From Pelagimonas varians (GTDB lineage Bacteria; Pseudomonadota; Alphaproteobacteria; Rhodobacterales; Rhodobacteraceae): DNA of 64,000 nucleotides. Under the pieces are notes generated by a model. It ran no database searches. It had not been told where the DNA came from and saw nothing but the letters and a program-made list of their open reading frames with translations. A program made the position numbers and the translations under genes. Position 1 is the first letter of the stretch, and each line of letters starts with the position of its first letter. Positions 62,238 through 64,000 of the stretch are shown here, piece after piece. The DNA lies in contig NZ_QKMF01000003.1 in the NCBI RefSeq assembly GCF_003208435.1, forward strand, positions 62,001 through 126,000, in the 5' to 3' direction.

Positions 62238-62462
62238 AGTGCCTCTAACGCTCGCGGTGTCAGGATGGGTGCAGTCTGGTGATGCGGGAAGGTCGCATTA
62301 TGTCCTTGCGTCCGGATGTCGCAAAAAAAAGCGCTCACGGCGCTGTGAACAAGAAAGAGTCATTTTCAGCGACGGGAGTTCTGAGCTGGCGCGTGGAAGC
62401 TGCATAGACGCCCAAAGAGAAGCGGCGGTCTGAAGTGAAGCGAACAGGAATGGAGACCTGAT

Positions 62463-63068
62463 ATGAAAAAGACAACAATGATCCTGAGCAGTGTTTTGGT
62501 TTTGTCTCTTGGCGCGGCCAGCTTGGCTTCGGCGGCAGGTATGCAGCATGGCAAAGGCAAAGGCATGGGGCCACGCGGTATGAACATCGAGCAGATGTTC
62601 GAAGATCTGGATGTGAACAAAGACGGCCAGCTGACCAAAGAGGAAATCCAAGCTGCGGGCCAAGCTCGTTTCAAAGCTGCTGACACTGACGGCGACGGCT
62701 TTTTGTCCGCTGACGAGCTGAAGGCCGCTGCCGAGAAGCGCGCTGCAGAGCGTACAGCCAAGCGCGGTGACCGCACTGCTAAAATGCTTGAAAAGCTGGA
62801 TGCCGACAAAGACGGCAAGCTAAGCTTTGAGGAAATGGAAGCCGGTAAAGGCAAAGGTCGCGGCGACGGTATGGGCCGGGGCAAGGGCCACGGTAAAGGT
62901 CACGGCGAAAACAAAGGCCGAGGCGAAGGCCGTGATGGTGGTGATCGCGCCATGCGTATGTTTGAACACGCCGATGCTAACGAGGACGGTTTTTTGACTT
63001 TGGAAGAGGTTCAAGACGCAATGTCTAAAATGGGCAAAGGCCGTCGTGGCGGCAAAGACAAGGGCTAA
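62463..63068 (+). CDS. secreted EF-hand calcium-binding protein
   Basis: A 201-residue protein with a signal peptide (MKKTTMILSSVLVLSLGAASLASAAG) and four EF-hand loops: DVNKDGQLTKEE, DTDGDGFLSADE, DADKDGKLSFEE and DANEDGFLTLEE. A Gly-Lys-His-rich linker (about residues 140-165) separates loops three and four. It would bind Ca2+ in the periplasm. It precedes an ECF sigma factor and a probable anti-sigma gene by 106 bases, so it may be the sensor or a target of that sigma system; this is inference. GGAGA precedes the ATG. Confidence 0.9.
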   Translation: MKKTTMILSSVLVLSLGAASLASAAGMQHGKGKGMGPRGMNIEQMFEDLDVNKDGQLTKEEIQAAGQARFKAADTDGDGFLSADELKAAAEKRAAERTAKRGDRTAKMLEKLDADKDGKLSFEEMEAGKGKGRGDGMGRGKGHGKGHGENKGRGEGRDGGDRAMRMFEHADANEDGFLTLEEVQDAMSKMGKGRRGGKDKG

Positions 63069-63174
63069 TACGCCACTCTGGCTTATGTAATATGTGTCCG
63101 GGCTACTGCGCAAATGTGGCGGCCCGGGCATTGCACCGCCTGCCCTGAAAGGGTAGCGCTGGGGAATGGATCCA

Positions 63175-63759
63175 ATGCCGTATGACGCCATGAATGAGCA
63201 TGACGACGAGGAATTGCTGCTTGCTTTTGCGGGCGGGAATGCTGCGGCGGCGCGCGCTTTGACCGGGCGTTTGGGGCCACGGGTTTTTGCCCATGCGATG
63301 CGGATGCTTGGAGATCGTGCCGAAGCCGAAGATGTGGCTCAGGATGCCTTGCTCAAGCTGTGGCGAATTGCACCGGGCTGGCGGGTTGGCGAAGCCAAAG
63401 TAACCACTTGGTTGTACCGGGTGACAGCCAATTTGTGCATCGACCGCATTCGCAAACGTCGCGGCGGGCCAAACATTGATGACGTGCCGGAATTGGCAGA
63501 TGAATCGCCCTCAGCGGTGGATCAGATGCAGCAAAAATCGCGGGCCGAGGCTTTGCAAAACGCATTGAATGCACTGCCGGACCGCCAAAGGCAGGCCGTT
63601 ATTTTACGCCACATCGAAGGGCTCACAAACCCTGAGATCGGGCAGATCATGGACATAGGACCGCGCGCAGTCGAAAGCTTGACTGCACGTGGCAAACGGG
63701 CGCTAGAAGCCTTGCTTACAGGGCGGAAAGCCGAATTGGGGTATGAAGACGATGAGTGA
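63175..63759 (+). CDS. ECF-type RNA polymerase sigma factor
   Basis: A 194-residue sigma-70 family protein of the extracytoplasmic-function type. Region 2 is VFAHAMRMLGDRAEAEDVAQDALLKLWRI and TTWLYRVTANLCIDRIRKR; region 4 is LNALPDRQRQAVILRHIEGLTNPEIGQIMDIGPRAVESLTARGKRAL. GGGGA at 63161-63165 fits the ATG at 63175 best; ATGs at 63166 and 63190 are alternatives. Its end overlaps the next gene by 8 bases, as sigma/anti-sigma pairs often do. Confidence 0.9.
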   Translation: MPYDAMNEHDDEELLLAFAGGNAAAARALTGRLGPRVFAHAMRMLGDRAEAEDVAQDALLKLWRIAPGWRVGEAKVTTWLYRVTANLCIDRIRKRRGGPNIDDVPELADESPSAVDQMQQKSRAEALQNALNALPDRQRQAVILRHIEGLTNPEIGQIMDIGPRAVESLTARGKRALEALLTGRKAELGYEDDE

Positions 63760-64000
63760 TGAAAGAAAGACCGACCTGACGGGCGATCTGGGGCTTGATG
63801 CCTTTTTTTCGGCTGCTCGCGACGATACCCCGATGCCCTCAGGTGATTTTATGGCGCGGATCGAAGCCGATGCTTTGGCTGCGCTGCCGGCGAAATCACA
63901 ACAGGCACCTGTGAGTATCCCTTTGTGGCGGCAAGTTCTTGTGGCGATCGGCGGGGTGCCGGGCGCTGCCGGACTGGCAGCAGCATGCGTTGCTGGTATT
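63752..64000 (+). CDS. probable anti-sigma factor (3' end off the window)
   Basis: Eighty-three residues are visible before the right edge. The N-terminal half is soluble and charged (MSDERKTDLTGDLGLDAFFSAARDDTPMPSGDFMARIEADALAALP). A hydrophobic stretch begins at about residue 65 (LWRQVLVAIGGVPGAAGLAAACVAGI), compatible with a membrane-anchored anti-sigma protein. It overlaps the sigma gene by 8 bases in another frame. Similar genes in roseobacters are sometimes misnamed dihydroorotate dehydrogenase. The call rests mainly on position. Confidence 0.6.
   Translation, partial: MSDERKTDLTGDLGLDAFFSAARDDTPMPSGDFMARIEADALAALPAKSQQAPVSIPLWRQVLVAIGGVPGAAGLAAACVAGI

Overview
The window looks like chromosomal DNA of a marine Roseobacter-group alphaproteobacterium (Rhodobacterales). 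The evidence is a moderately high G+C content, long ATGA/TGATG-coupled operons, and genes typical of that group: the cell-cycle regulator TrcR (DUF1013), DUF1294, DUF983, DUF1353, a stand-alone Lrp/AsnC effector domain, Tat-exported TRAP binding protein, an Roseobacter-type small membrane protein next to a low-Mr tyrosine phosphatase, and ABC/TRAP-dominated uptake. I see no tRNA, rRNA, insertion sequence, phage gene or CRISPR array. The species cannot be named from the sequence alone.

Layout. 1-5.0 kb: the 5' part of ileS (minus strand, running off the left edge), a group III truncated haemoglobin, and a DUF2269/SDR-DoxX membrane pair. 5.3-20.2 kb: one 15-kb plus-strand supra-operon that appears to degrade tryptophan through kynurenine and anthranilate using CoA-bound intermediates. 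It holds a monooxygenase/old-yellow-enzyme fusion best read as anthraniloyl-CoA monooxygenase, an SDR, a MarR regulator, a crotonase, an acyl-CoA dehydrogenase, tryptophan 2,3-dioxygenase, an aryl-CoA ligase, a five-gene branched-chain-type ABC transporter, a thioesterase, a Rid protein, kynureninase and a RAM-domain protein. 20.3-29.0 kb: an RpiR regulator facing an operon of N-formylglutamate amidohydrolase-like enzyme, TRAP transporter, glutamine-synthetase-like ligase, aldehyde dehydrogenase and iron alcohol dehydrogenase. The simplest reading is gamma-glutamylation, two-step oxidation and de-glutamylation of an amino alcohol.

29.1-36.0 kb is the accessory-looking part and the best candidate for an undescribed system. 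A winged-helix/TPR regulator faces a soluble PAP2/vanadium-haloperoxidase-like protein carrying seven consecutive Met-Ala-Ser triplets at its N terminus. That gene is translationally coupled to an unusual subtilase without a signal peptide, and is followed by a 79-residue orphan protein and a LuxR-like regulator. 36.2-46.7 kb is mixed housekeeping: acyl-CoA synthetase, sulfotransferase, TetR with a membrane methyltransferase-like protein, RNase T2, TrcR, DUF1353 lipoprotein, tyrosine phosphatase, copper chaperone PCuAC and LepA.

47.0-57.3 kb is a xylose regulon: xylB, xylR (ROK), xylF-xylH-xylG and xylA. A di-haem cytochrome c peroxidase and an FG-GAP/ASPIC protein are embedded in it. 57.4-64.0 kb holds a small lipoprotein, a HisD-family dehydrogenase with a divergent LysR regulator, an alpha/beta hydrolase, a NUDIX hydrolase, DUF983, an EF-hand protein, an ECF sigma factor and the start of a probable anti-sigma gene cut by the right edge.

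Across the window, strong hairpins sit just after each periplasmic binding-protein gene (livK-type, dctP, xylF), which suggests a common way of raising binding-protein expression. A roughly 53-bp palindromic intergenic repeat occurs twice in opposite orientation. All functional statements come from reading motifs and gene order; no database search was run.
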